From Bdellovibrionales bacterium RIFOXYA1_FULL_36_14 (GTDB lineage: Bacteria; Bdellovibrionota; Bacteriovoracia; Bacteriovoracales; Bacteriovoracaceae): 49,201 bases of DNA. Position numbers and translations under genes: made by a program. Location: assembly GCA_001769975.1 (NCBI GenBank), contig MEPW01000027.1, positions 1 through 49,201 of the forward strand, written 5' to 3'. Under the pieces are notes generated by a model. The model saw only the letters and a program-made list of their open reading frames with translations, did no database searches and was not told the DNA's origin. Positions 36,504-44,659 of this stretch are shown in pieces; positions within the stretch are counted from its first letter, which is position 1, and each line of letters starts with the position of its first letter.

Positions 36504-37432
36504 ATTTTGGGTGACCATTTCCAAATAATAAATCTGGCAAGACCATTTACCATTAAAGTTACTACTAATAATAAAAGTGCAATATATCCAAGCGATGCCA
36601 TATGCATGGCATTCGAAGCTTCAGCGTATTCATTGGCAATTACGGAGGCCATTGTCGATCCCGGTGCTAAAATGGAAATGGCTAATCTATGTGAATTTCC
36701 AATTACCATAGCAACGGCCATAGTTTCACCTAATGCGCGACCAAGTCCCAATACGACTCCCCCAATCATACCTGAAAATGAAGGCCTTAAAATTGTAATT
36801 TTTATCATTTCAAAACGAGTAGCTCCAAGCGCCAACGCAGCTTCCTTAGTTTGTAAAGGGATAGTTCTAAACACTTCACGACAAAAGGAGGAAATAGTCG
36901 GGATAATCATAATTGCTAAAATAAGTGAAGCTGCTAATACACCTATCCCATAACTTGGCCCTTGAAAAAGCGGTAAAAAACCTAAAGTACTTTTTAAAAA
37001 TGGTGTAGCACTATTTTGTATCCAAGGAGCAAGTGAAAAAATTCCCCATAATCCAAATACTATAGAAGGAACCGCGGCTATCATTTCAACGAAAATACCG
37101 ATTATATGACCTATTTTCTTGGGACAGATTTCGCTGATAAACAATGCCACTGAAATACTAAGTGGTGTAGCTATTAGTAAGGCAACAAAAGATGTCGTAA
37201 GAGTCCCCAGTATAAATGGAAGTGCACCAAACTCTTCACTAATAGGATTCCACACTTGGCCCCAAATAAAACCAATTCCAAATTTTGATATTGCTGGTAA
37301 AGAGAGCTTAAATAATAAAATAGCAAGCGAGACTATAAGCATTATAATCGCTATTGCAAGCACTCTCATTCCTAATAAAACAATTTGATCCTGCCGGAAC
37401 TCAACGTGCCGGCGGAATAAATTAATAGACAT
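36500..37432 (-). CDS. pstC: Phosphate ABC transporter permease PstC
   Basis: A 310-residue permease with six to seven membrane helices. PstC markers are GQVWNPISEEFGALPFILGT near the N-terminus, IAAVPSIVFGLWG, and the EAA-like loop ALALGATRFEMIKITILRPS. It starts one base after the pstS stop and overlaps pstA. It is the second gene of the pstSCAB-phoU unit, with the order usual in proteobacteria. Confidence 0.94.
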   Translation of the reverse strand: MSINLFRRHVEFRQDQIVLLGMRVLAIAIIMLIVSLAILLFKLSLPAISKFGIGFIWGQVWNPISEEFGALPFILGTLTTSFVALLIATPLSISVALFISEICPKKIGHIIGIFVEMIAAVPSIVFGLWGIFSLAPWIQNSATPFLKSTLGFLPLFQGPSYGIGVLAASLILAIMIIPTISSFCREVFRTIPLQTKEAALALGATRFEMIKITILRPSFSGMIGGVVLGLGRALGETMAVAMVIGNSHRLAISILAPGSTMASVIANEYAEASNAMHMASLGYIALLLLVVTLMVNGLARFIIWKWSPKI

Positions 37433-37433
37433 G

Positions 37434-38441
37434 CTAATCTTTAAGTTGCGTTATCTTTTTAATGAGTGATTCAGAAAGTTTCTTGGGTAGTATTGCGTAA
37501 TGTAATTCAGGCGCAAATTTCTGGCCTTTAGTTAGCGCCCAAAGAAGAAAGTTTTTGATCTCCTTATTTTGAACGTTACCTTGTTTTACCGGTAGAAGAA
37601 TATAGGTAAATGCACTTATAGGATAAGCCTTTTTACCTTTAGCATTTACAAGAGAAATGCGCAAATCCCCTGAGAAATCTTTTGTCGTAAGTGACGCTGC
37701 CGACTGAGACGTACTATCGATTTCAGGAAGTACAAACTCATTCTGCGAATTTTCCAAGGCAAATACCTTCAATTTATTCGTTATTGCATAAGCTAGTTCA
37801 ACATAACCGATAGAACCTTGTGATTTTTGAACAAGCCCGGTTACGCCTTCGTTCCCCTTTCCGCCAACACCAACCGGCCACGAAACCGATTTTCCATTTC
37901 CAACTTTCGTTTTCCAATCTTGACTTATACTACTTAGATAGTCAGTGAAAACGGAGGTCGTGCCCGAACCATCGGCACGAGTCACCACTAAAATATCTTT
38001 ATCAGGTAAGTCTACTTTTGGATTTAATAATTTTAATGCTGGATCATTCCATTTAACAATTTTCCCCATCAGTATTCCAACTAACACCTCAGAAGAAAGT
38101 TTGAGATTGTTTGGTGCTCCTTCTAAATTATAAACTATGGCAACAGCGCCCATTACGGTAGGTATATGTAAAATCGGCCAGGCAGCTGACTTTAAATCCT
38201 CATCACTCATCGGAGCATCTGAGGCACCAAAATCTACCGTTTGTTTTAGTAGTTGTTGAATCCCCCCTCCACTACCGATAGATTGATAATTAAACTCAAC
38301 GTCATGTTTATTTTTTTGATATTCGCTAAACCATTTTGAATAAATCGGATAAGGAAAAGTTGCCCCGGCACCATTAATTTTTGTTATCGCGCCAAGAGAA
38401 AAACTCATTAGACACAAACCTAAAATAATTATGTTTTTCAT
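37434..38441 (-). CDS. pstS: Periplasmic phosphate-binding protein PstS
   Basis: A 335-residue exported phosphate-binding protein. A signal peptide (IIILGLCLMSFSLGA) is followed by INGAGATFPYPIYSKWF. Phosphate-contact regions are visible: SIGSGGGIQQ, DFGASDAPM and VVTRADGSGTTSVFTDYL. The frame could start at 38501, but the ATG at 38441 opens the signal peptide and follows GGAG. The longer frame would also overlap the PhoB-like site. It heads the pst unit and is directly preceded by a PHO-box-like element and a -10 sequence. Confidence 0.95.
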   Translation of the reverse strand: MKNIIILGLCLMSFSLGAITKINGAGATFPYPIYSKWFSEYQKNKHDVEFNYQSIGSGGGIQQLLKQTVDFGASDAPMSDEDLKSAAWPILHIPTVMGAVAIVYNLEGAPNNLKLSSEVLVGILMGKIVKWNDPALKLLNPKVDLPDKDILVVTRADGSGTTSVFTDYLSSISQDWKTKVGNGKSVSWPVGVGGKGNEGVTGLVQKSQGSIGYVELAYAITNKLKVFALENSQNEFVLPEIDSTSQSAASLTTKDFSGDLRISLVNAKGKKAYPISAFTYILLPVKQGNVQNKEIKNFLLWALTKGQKFAPELHYAILPKKLSESLIKKITQLKD

Positions 38442-38499
38442 AAAAGCTCCTGCAGAAGTTCGGTACAAAGATTTTTTACCTTGTATATATTTGATTAGC

Positions 38500-38517
38500 A
38501 CGTTAGTTTTTTGTTAG
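38500..38517 (-). promoter_or_regulatory. PHO-box-like PhoB site upstream of pstS
   Basis: On the minus strand the sequence reads CTAACAA-AAAA-CTAACGT, two 7-base direct repeats spaced by four bases. This is the geometry of E. coli PHO boxes (CTGTCAT-N4-CTGTCAT). Ten bases later comes TATATA as a -10 element, which is the expected distance for PhoB activation. Similar arrays occur before three other genes in this window. Confidence 0.65.
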
Positions 38518-38541
38518 AAAAAAGTTATGAATTTTAACATA

Positions 38542-39726
38542 TTAGTAATTTACATAAATAGGATTTGTAAGTGCTATGGTTTTTCCATAAAGAAGTACAT
38601 TAGCAAAATAACTACTAGATGGCTTTCCAACGAGCTCTACCCTATAATAGCTTCTTTCTCGCTTATCTAATTGATCTGAAAAAACAATTTCATTTACTTT
38701 TTCATTAATTTTCCAAGTTTTAAAAAGTTTTCCATTTTTAAAAACACCAACGGCTCTCACTTTCCCGAAGCTTTTATCTTCTTGTAGGTATTTGACAACA
38801 TCTACGCTACCGTCTTCAAATGCTTGAGTAAGCTCGCTTGCAAGTTCTTTAACAATAACACCCGTTTTATATTTTTTCTCTTGATGAGGATAATGGATCC
38901 TGATTTTAAAATCTATAGATGTTCGAGAAATAATATTATCTCCAGTTTTGATTGTATATTCATGTTTATTATCAACATCTGCCAAAAACTCTAGCATTGG
39001 AGCATCTACTGCATAACTCAAGCTCACTCTTCCTTTTTTGATTGCTTCTAAAATTGATTTCCCATCTCTATCTACGCTATCCACCCAAGTAGTAGGAGTT
39101 GCAATATTTTTCCATTTCGATAATAATCCATCTAACTGGTGGGTATCACTTCCCCCAATTCCAGTAATTCTCCTGCCAGACATTAATTCTTCATCCCAAA
39201 TTTTTGTAATTGACCAAGCATTTCGAGATTGTAAGCGATAAACTCCATTCCAAATTTCAATACTGTCTGCACCTTGGAAAATATCATAGTCCCATTTTAA
39301 CCCAAACATCATTTCCGGATGATTAATAGAAAATATCGCATTTTGATTATGCGCTTCTATCATTGTTTGATTTGCATTTTGATCTTGGTTAGCTCTCCAA
39401 ATTCTTTGATAATCAAATATTTTATCAGAAAAAATATTCGCGTGACCTTTTAATGTTGTCCATTCGATCCCATAAAGTAAAATCATTTTATCGTCTTTAT
39501 AAGCAGGATCAAACCAATGATAAGGTTCTCCATTCATCAACGTATCATGATCAGTTATTGCAAAAAAATCCAACCCCGTACTTTTTGCTGCATTTATAAC
39601 CTCAGCTATATTATGTGAACCATCGCTGTAAGTGCTATGAGTGTGCAGATCTCCTTTCAACCATTCAGCCCGAATTTGAGAATTAATTAAACTCATCAGT
39701 ACAACAAAAATAATTCTAATAATCAT
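38542..39726 (-). CDS. Exported PHP-domain metallophosphoesterase (CehA/McbA-like)
   Basis: A 394-residue protein with an N-terminal signal peptide (ending near NSQIRA) and a PHP domain of the CehA/McbA metallohydrolase group. Metal ligands are visible in GDLHTHSTYSDGS, FFAITDHDTL, GIEWTT, SINHPEMMF and GIGGSDTHQL. The C-terminal 120 residues look like a beta-rich accessory region. Export and a PhoB-like promoter suggest that it releases phosphate from an external phosphoester during starvation. The substrate is unknown. GGGGAGGA lies before the ATG. Confidence 0.85.
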   Translation of the reverse strand: MIIRIIFVVLMSLINSQIRAEWLKGDLHTHSTYSDGSHNIAEVINAAKSTGLDFFAITDHDTLMNGEPYHWFDPAYKDDKMILLYGIEWTTLKGHANIFSDKIFDYQRIWRANQDQNANQTMIEAHNQNAIFSINHPEMMFGLKWDYDIFQGADSIEIWNGVYRLQSRNAWSITKIWDEELMSGRRITGIGGSDTHQLDGLLSKWKNIATPTTWVDSVDRDGKSILEAIKKGRVSLSYAVDAPMLEFLADVDNKHEYTIKTGDNIISRTSIDFKIRIHYPHQEKKYKTGVIVKELASELTQAFEDGSVDVVKYLQEDKSFGKVRAVGVFKNGKLFKTWKINEKVNEIVFSDQLDKRERSYYRVELVGKPSSSYFANVLLYGKTIALTNPIYVNY

Positions 39727-39741
39727 ATTCCATCCTCCCCT

Positions 39742-39765
39742 TAATAATACTTACAAGTATTATTA
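39742..39765 (-). promoter_or_regulatory. Leader hairpin before the exported PHP gene
   Basis: TAATAATACTT-AC-AAGTATTATTA is a perfect inverted repeat with 11-base arms. It lies 16 bp upstream of the start codon, between the promoter and the ribosome site. It could bind a protein as DNA, or fold in the leader RNA and affect ribosome access. There is no U-tract after it in either direction. Confidence 0.4.
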
Positions 39766-39788
39766 GGTAGGATTAAACCTCATTCTTC

Positions 39789-39817
39789 AAGTTAGAAATA
39801 TGTTGAAAAATTGTTAG
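39789..39817 (-). promoter_or_regulatory. Triple PHO-box-like array upstream of the PHP gene
   Basis: The minus strand reads CTAACAA-TTTT-TCAACAT-ATTT-CTAACTT, three 7-base repeats with exact 11-base periodicity. A TTTAAT -10 candidate follows 11 bases later. The first unit is identical to the one before pstS. Confidence 0.62.
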
Positions 39818-39822
39818 ACTTA

Positions 39823-39906
39823 TTATTTTTCAACAAAAAGATAAATATAAAATTCAGAACCTACACCGACTTCGTTATTGATTTTTTTAATCATTGCCAC
39901 CTTAAC
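39823..39906 (-). pseudogene. Remnant of a histidine kinase C-terminus
   Basis: A 28-codon open stretch on the minus strand ends with a stop and encodes NNEVGVGSEFYIYLFVEK. This matches the end of sensor kinase ATPase domains; the PhoR of this window ends SEVGKGSAFYVYLPLN. An in-frame stop lies a few codons upstream and no start codon or kinase body is present. It appears to be the tail of a deleted sensor gene left between the two PHP genes. Confidence 0.5.
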
Positions 39907-39933
39907 TAGATTCTCGTAACGTCAGCCTTCAAT

Positions 39934-40692
39934 TTAATTCAAGGCCCATTGAATTTCTGATAAGTTATTCATTTTAAAAATTGATTTTCTACTTGTGCTG
40001 ATATTTTGTGCTGTAAAAAAAGTAAAGCTCAAATCTTGTTTTTTTATAGCAGCAAAAATATCATCTTTTTCTACGGAGCAATCAAAAACGTTTTTCCAAG
40101 AATTAAATTGTACCTTATCATGAAAATCACTATTGGCAATTATCGGTAATTCTTCTTTTATAACATCTTCTAAGAGATTAGCACCGCTAGCAACTTCCCA
40201 TGCATCAAAAAAGTTCTTTAACACCTTTCGCTCATTCCATAATCTTAAATGTTGTTTTTCAATAACCTTTGTATCAACAGGATGGGCAGCAATAGCAAGA
40301 CCATCTTGCTGATGAATATTATTAATAATTTCAATAAACGAATGATCTGGTTCGATATATCTATTAATACCAAGGGCCAAAATATGGGCTGATTTATCAT
40401 CACTAATTTGATTTTTAGTAATTTCAACACCAGGGATTACAAGCATATTATAAATTTTCCAGGCCCGAATCGCCTCATTTTGGATTTCTTCCATATATCT
40501 TGGAAATGATTCCTCAGTCAAAGACTTATTAAAAAATCTGGCAATTTTTCCAATCATTGTATTTTTCTCAACAAGGTGATCCGTAATTGCAATTGCTTTT
40601 ATTCCTTGTGAACCAAAAAGATCACATATTTCTCTTACCGTCAGTGCGCCATCAGAAAAAGTTGAATGAATATGAAAGTCTGCGATAAACAT
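39934..40692 (-). CDS. PHP-domain phosphoesterase, cytoplasmic
   Basis: A 252-residue PHP-domain protein without a signal peptide. Metal-binding motifs are FIADFHIHSTFSDGALT, AIAITDH, VIPGVEITK, AIAAHPVD and IIANSDFHDK. Its fold resembles that of histidinol-phosphatase and the polymerase PHP domains, but its substrate is unknown. It begins one base after the olsB stop and is therefore co-transcribed with the ornithine-lipid acyltransferase. It is a distinct relative of the exported PHP protein encoded just downstream. Confidence 0.82.
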   Translation of the reverse strand: MFIADFHIHSTFSDGALTVREICDLFGSQGIKAIAITDHLVEKNTMIGKIARFFNKSLTEESFPRYMEEIQNEAIRAWKIYNMLVIPGVEITKNQISDDKSAHILALGINRYIEPDHSFIEIINNIHQQDGLAIAAHPVDTKVIEKQHLRLWNERKVLKNFFDAWEVASGANLLEDVIKEELPIIANSDFHDKVQFNSWKNVFDCSVEKDDIFAAIKKQDLSFTFFTAQNISTSRKSIFKMNNLSEIQWALN

Positions 40693-40693
40693 A

Positions 40694-41521
40694 TTATATC
40701 TCCTTGAAAAATCTTCGTTTAAATGACAAATTCAATTGGTTAAGATCCAAAATTGTTAAAAAATCTATGCATTTAAATGAGTAATCAAATGCAGGAGATC
40801 CGTAAATCTTTGCTCCACCAGCTAAATATGTTCTAAGTAAGGGTGGTAGTTCAATTTTTATATTATTGATTAATTCTTTCGAACAATCTAAATTCTCTTT
40901 ATACTGTGGTAGCGGAAATATCTTGTACTTAGTACCAATTAAATTATTAGCTTTGAAATATCTATAGTAACTACTTGCAATATCCTTATTCAACGTTTTA
41001 ATACTACTGCAACCAAAAAGAAATCTAGCCTGACTTTTTTTTGCATACAGCCCAATCCCTTTCCAAAGAAGATTAATAACGGCGCCATCACGACATTGCT
41101 TGTCGATACAAGCTCTACCAAGTTCCAATTTTATACCAGGAATTTTTAGAAAATCATTTAAATCAAATTCATTTTCAGAATAAAATATATCGGTATAGGT
41201 TGAGGCTCTTAATCTATATGTTCCACAAATTTTCTTCTTCACCTTATCGATAACGATCAAGTGATCACAAGTAGAATCAAACTCATCCAAGTCAATTCCA
41301 AAACTCATAAAAGTACCAGATCTTGATAAAAAATTTCGATACCTCAAAAGAAGTAGTTGAAAAATTTCACTATAGTGATTTGCCGTTTTTAATAGATAGC
41401 GATCTGTTTCAATCTTAATTGTATAATTTTCATTCAATTTAAAAAAGCTGGTTAGCTTTAGGTAGCTTCTTATAATGCTGGGAAAGCGAATGCATGTGCC
41501 AAGTAAATATTGTGTACTCAT
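40694..41521 (-). CDS. olsB: L-ornithine N(alpha)-acyltransferase (OlsB-like)
   Basis: A 275-residue GNAT-fold enzyme. The acyl-ACP/ornithine family pattern is visible: LRYRNFLSRSG, FDLDEFDSTCDHLIVID-like spacing (here DLDEFDSTCDHLIV), GTYRLRAST and LELGRACIDKQCRDGAVINLLWKG. OlsB joins a 3-hydroxy fatty acid to ornithine to make lyso-ornithine lipid. A strong AGGAGG precedes the ATG. A divergent olsA-like gene and four PHO-like repeats lie upstream, which fits replacement of phospholipids when phosphate is short. The main alternative is a related N-acyl amino acid synthase with a different substrate. Confidence 0.78.
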   Translation of the reverse strand: MSTQYLLGTCIRFPSIIRSYLKLTSFFKLNENYTIKIETDRYLLKTANHYSEIFQLLLLRYRNFLSRSGTFMSFGIDLDEFDSTCDHLIVIDKVKKKICGTYRLRASTYTDIFYSENEFDLNDFLKIPGIKLELGRACIDKQCRDGAVINLLWKGIGLYAKKSQARFLFGCSSIKTLNKDIASSYYRYFKANNLIGTKYKIFPLPQYKENLDCSKELINNIKIELPPLLRTYLAGGAKIYGSPAFDYSFKCIDFLTILDLNQLNLSFKRRFFKEI

Positions 41522-41585
41522 TCAAACCTCCTAGGTATCGAATGTAATTATTGTAAGGAGTTTTTCGAATTCTTAGTAGATCACA

Positions 41586-41625
41586 TTGTAAGGTTGGTGT
41601 TAGAAATTAATTGAAATAATGTAAG
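41586..41625 (-). promoter_or_regulatory. Fourfold PHO-box-like array upstream of olsB
   Basis: The minus strand reads CTTACAT-TATT-TCAATTA, then ATTT-CTAACAC-CAAC-CTTACAA. These are four 7-base units with 11-base periodicity. The units match CTAACAA/CTTACAA to differing degrees. A weak -10 (TAAGAA) follows ten bases later. It is the longest such array in the window. Confidence 0.55.
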
Positions 41626-41666
41626 CAAAAAATGCAAATTAATTTATATACACTTGCCTTTTCAGC

Positions 41667-41684
41667 CAAACACAATTCTAACAA
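41667..41684 (+). promoter_or_regulatory. PHO-box-like site upstream of olsA
   Basis: The plus strand reads CAAACAC-AATT-CTAACAA, two 7-base units with four-base spacing, followed by a TAATAT -10 candidate 13 bases later. It is the divergent counterpart of the olsB array. The first unit is degenerate. Confidence 0.45.
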
Positions 41685-41760
41685 AAATTAATTCAGGTAA
41701 TATTCTCAAACCCACGCTCACATTCTATAATCCCATTATTCCTAACTTACGGGAGATAAA

Positions 41761-42537
41761 ATGTATTTACCTGGAGCTTTTAAAATACTTATCATGTCAT
41801 TTCTTATTATTTGTTATTTCTCAACAGCAAGCTTGCTCTGGTTACTAATAAAAAATAAAATACTTCAAAAAAAAATGTTAGTAACAACAATTAATCTTTA
41901 CTGTAAAACAATACTGCGTATTTTAAATATTGAAGTTTCTATTAATCTCCACTCTATTAATAATGATGTTTCAAGTCCGTTCCTTTATGTTTCCAACCAT
42001 CTTTCCTATCTGGATGTCCTTATTTTATTTGCATATTTCCCGAGTTGTTTTATTACTTCCAGGGAAGTAAAAGAAACTCCGTTTCTTGGATTAATAACGA
42101 CTCTTGCCGGATGCATATTTGTAGAGAGACGCTCAAAAAATAAAATTGAAGACGAAATTAAAGAAATTGAAGATACTTTAAAAAATAAATTTAGTGTTTT
42201 TGTATTTCCTGAGGCTACCAGTACAAATGGTGAAGCCATTAAAAAATTTAAAAGGCCACTATTTAATGCAGCAATCACAACTCAAACGTCCGTACTTCCA
42301 TTAACAATTAATTATTTACAAATTAATAATCAAATCATTAACCAGCAAAACAAAGACCTTGTTCTCTGGTACGGAGACATGACGTTTTTTAATCACTTTT
42401 TTCGATTGATGTTTATTAAGTCAATTAAAGTCAACATCGTTATTTCAGATAAAATTAACCCTCTTGGCCATGACAAAACCTCTCTCTCCTTACTAGCAAA
42501 TACAATCGTGGAGCAATCTTTTATACCAATTCAATAG
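41761..42537 (+). CDS. olsA: 1-acyl-glycerol-3-phosphate/lyso-ornithine lipid O-acyltransferase (OlsA-like)
   Basis: A 258-residue membrane-associated acyltransferase of the PlsC family. An N-terminal membrane helix is followed by the catalytic H-x4-D motif VSNHLSYLDVL, the binding block GCIFVERRSKN and FPEATSTNGEAIKKFK, equivalent to the FPEGTR motif. PlsC-like enzymes that lie beside olsB acylate lyso-ornithine lipid. Transcribed away from olsB, with GGGAG before the ATG. Membrane phospholipid acylation is an alternative function, but the pairing with olsB favours OlsA. Confidence 0.8.
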   Translation: MYLPGAFKILIMSFLIICYFSTASLLWLLIKNKILQKKMLVTTINLYCKTILRILNIEVSINLHSINNDVSSPFLYVSNHLSYLDVLILFAYFPSCFITSREVKETPFLGLITTLAGCIFVERRSKNKIEDEIKEIEDTLKNKFSVFVFPEATSTNGEAIKKFKRPLFNAAITTQTSVLPLTINYLQINNQIINQQNKDLVLWYGDMTFFNHFFRLMFIKSIKVNIVISDKINPLGHDKTSLSLLANTIVEQSFIPIQ

Positions 42538-42577
42538 GATGAATTTTTAATCTTTTTTACTACTAAATCTTGTCAAA

Positions 42578-42586
42578 TGCTATAAT
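42578..42586 (+). promoter_or_regulatory. Extended -10 promoter
   Basis: TGCTATAAT is a consensus extended -10 element about 88 bases before the ATG at 42674. No good -35 element lies at 17 bp, as is common for extended -10 promoters. Confidence 0.45.
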
Positions 42587-42673
42587 TGATCTTGTTAATG
42601 ATAATACCTAAACATTGTAAATAAGAAAGCGAATGAAAAAAACTAGATCAACTCTTTCAATAGGAATATTTTT

Positions 42674-43774
42674 ATGAAAAAAATTTACTCGATTTTATTG
42701 TGTTACATTTGCAATACTGTACTTGCAGCACCCTTGATAAATTCTACTAAAGAGGTCGTCAAAAATGGAGAAAGCATAACTATCCTGGGAAATGATTTTG
42801 GTGCGATGAATGGCTCCATCGTCTCATGGGACAACTTTGAATCTAAAACAGCGGGATCGAACGTTGGAGGAAGTAGTCCATTAATTGGGCCTACGTGGTC
42901 CTTACAGCACACCGGAGGTTCAGTTACATATAACAATATTCATTCTCATTCTGGAAACCTGGCAGCCAACGTGGTTTGGGCCGGTTCAACTGGAATTGAA
43001 GCATTTGGCTGGGCAGGGCAAGGACCGTTTCGACAACTTTATATAACCTATTGGCGATGGATGGATGGAAATTATGATCCTAATCCTAACAAAACCCCAT
43101 ATGCCGACAACCACAAACAGTACTATCTATTTGGTAACAGAAGCTCTGAAGGTTTCTCTGAATTCCCACAGGGAATGCCTTTGATCCCAGCAGGAACTTC
43201 AACTTGGGGATACTATAACAATGTCTCAATGGCTCAAACAAATTGGAATGGCACAAATAACATAAACACAATAGGCAAAACGTATGAAAATACAAAAAGC
43301 CAATGGAACCGTTGGGAGTTTTGGCAAAAGTTAAATACAGATCCATCCTGTACAATTAATGTTAATTGTGATGGAGAGCTTACATATTGGATAGACACCA
43401 GGGTTGGGAGAAAAAGAGCAGACTACAAGCATAGGTTTGTTGCAGGAGAGTGGAAAGATTTTCGACTTGGACACATGGCCCATGGATTTATATCAACCGC
43501 TAAAGCTTGGTTTGACGATATATATATCGCCACTACTCAAGCGCGAGTAGAGATCGGAGATGCTTCTACATGGGATACATGCACCCATAGAGAGATCCAG
43601 ATTCCTTCTTCTTGGCAAGCTGGACAGATCACAATAACGATCAACCAGGGAAGTTTTCCTGCCAAGTCTTCAGCCTATTTATTTGTTGTTGATGCTAACG
43701 GAAATGTCAGCAATGGCAAAGAGATTAAATTCGACGATATGGCATCACCTACAAATTTTAAAGTGCAACACTAA
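42674..43774 (+). CDS. Exported protein with IPT-like start and lectin-like fold, unknown function
   Basis: A 366-residue protein with a signal peptide ending near NTVLAAP. Residues about 25-55 (VVKNGESITILGNDFG) resemble the first strands of IPT/TIG domains. The central part is rich in Trp, Tyr, Gly and Asn, with WAGQGPFRQLYITYWRWMDG and AWFDDIYIATTQARVEIGD. That style is seen in concanavalin-like, jelly-roll carbohydrate-active or binding proteins. The C-terminal region, ITINQGSFPAKSSAYLFVVDANGNV, looks like another Ig-like domain. No catalytic residues can be named. It is probably a surface or secreted glycan-binding protein; no operon partners are evident. Confidence 0.65.
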   Translation: MKKIYSILLCYICNTVLAAPLINSTKEVVKNGESITILGNDFGAMNGSIVSWDNFESKTAGSNVGGSSPLIGPTWSLQHTGGSVTYNNIHSHSGNLAANVVWAGSTGIEAFGWAGQGPFRQLYITYWRWMDGNYDPNPNKTPYADNHKQYYLFGNRSSEGFSEFPQGMPLIPAGTSTWGYYNNVSMAQTNWNGTNNINTIGKTYENTKSQWNRWEFWQKLNTDPSCTINVNCDGELTYWIDTRVGRKRADYKHRFVAGEWKDFRLGHMAHGFISTAKAWFDDIYIATTQARVEIGDASTWDTCTHREIQIPSSWQAGQITITINQGSFPAKSSAYLFVVDANGNVSNGKEIKFDDMASPTNFKVQH

Positions 43775-43815
43775 GGCTGTTAAGTGTTAAATAATCAAAA
43801 TAAGGAATAAAATAT

Positions 43816-44259
43816 ATGACCTGCATTTTTTGTCAAATTATTAAACGGGAACAACCAGCCAGTTTTATTTATGAAGATGATTTAGTAGTAGCTTTTCTAG
43901 ATGTATATCCCATCAATGAAGGTCATGTTTTAATAACAACTAAACGTCACGAAGAAAAATTTTGTAATCTAACTGAAAATGAAGTCAGTCATCTTTTTAA
44001 GGTAGGACAGAAAATATTAAAAGCAATTCATGTTTCAGATATTAAATGCGAAGGAGCAAATTTGTTTTTATCTGATGGTCCTATTGCAGGCCAAGAAGTC
44101 ATGCATAGTCACCTTCACATAGCTCCAAGATTTGAGGGCGATGGTCACGAAGTGGGATTTAGTCATTCTGATTCAGAATTGTATACAAGAAATCACTTGG
44201 ATACAATTGCAAATAAAATTAAAAAGCATATTTTTTGTGCTGTCCGCGCACAATACTAA
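43816..44259 (+). CDS. HIT-family nucleotide hydrolase
   Basis: A 147-residue histidine-triad protein. It has the N-terminal CIFCQIIKREQPAS and the active-site motif HSHLHI near residue 98, with DGPIAGQEVMHSHLHIAPR. Bacterial HIT proteins split AMP- or other nucleoside-phosphate conjugates. AAGGA precedes the ATG. It converges with the small secreted protein gene with seven bases between the stops. Length and motifs are those of the short Hint-type branch. Confidence 0.92.
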   Translation: MTCIFCQIIKREQPASFIYEDDLVVAFLDVYPINEGHVLITTKRHEEKFCNLTENEVSHLFKVGQKILKAIHVSDIKCEGANLFLSDGPIAGQEVMHSHLHIAPRFEGDGHEVGFSHSDSELYTRNHLDTIANKIKKHIFCAVRAQY

Positions 44260-44266
44260 AAAAATC

Positions 44267-44659
44267 TTATGGTTTATAATTGTTTTCAGAATGTTCAATT
44301 GTTTTTTTATACAAATCACAAATTTCTGAAATATTTAACTGATCTTTTTTTTCACTACCCGAACGTCTCCAATTAATTGCTTCAACAAACCCTTTGATTA
44401 ACCTATTGGGTGATTTATTATCAAGATATTTAAATAAATCTTGTTCAAGTCCAGTAGGTTTATCAGTGGTAACTTCATAAAAATAATAAAAAAGAACAAC
44501 ATGAAATTTATTAATATCCATAATTTTATGAATTTCAGATTTTTTCTGATTAAGCTTGTAAGGCCACTTTACTGCGCTACATTCGATTTCTTTTCCCCAT
44601 GCAGGTAATGATATCATTAAAGTAAACAAAAATATTATCAAATTTTTTATTTTTCGCAC
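44267..44659 (-). CDS. Small exported protein of unknown function
   Basis: A 130-residue protein with a signal peptide (LIIFLFTLMISLPAWG). The mature part has two cysteines (IECSAV and SEICDLY) that could form a disulfide. No family is recognised. Its start overlaps the end of the lysozyme-like gene by 13 bases, so the two are translated together. A partner or inhibitor role for that enzyme is possible but unproven. Confidence 0.6.
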   Translation of the reverse strand: MRKIKNLIIFLFTLMISLPAWGKEIECSAVKWPYKLNQKKSEIHKIMDINKFHVVLFYYFYEVTTDKPTGLEQDLFKYLDNKSPNRLIKGFVEAINWRRSGSEKKDQLNISEICDLYKKTIEHSENNYKP

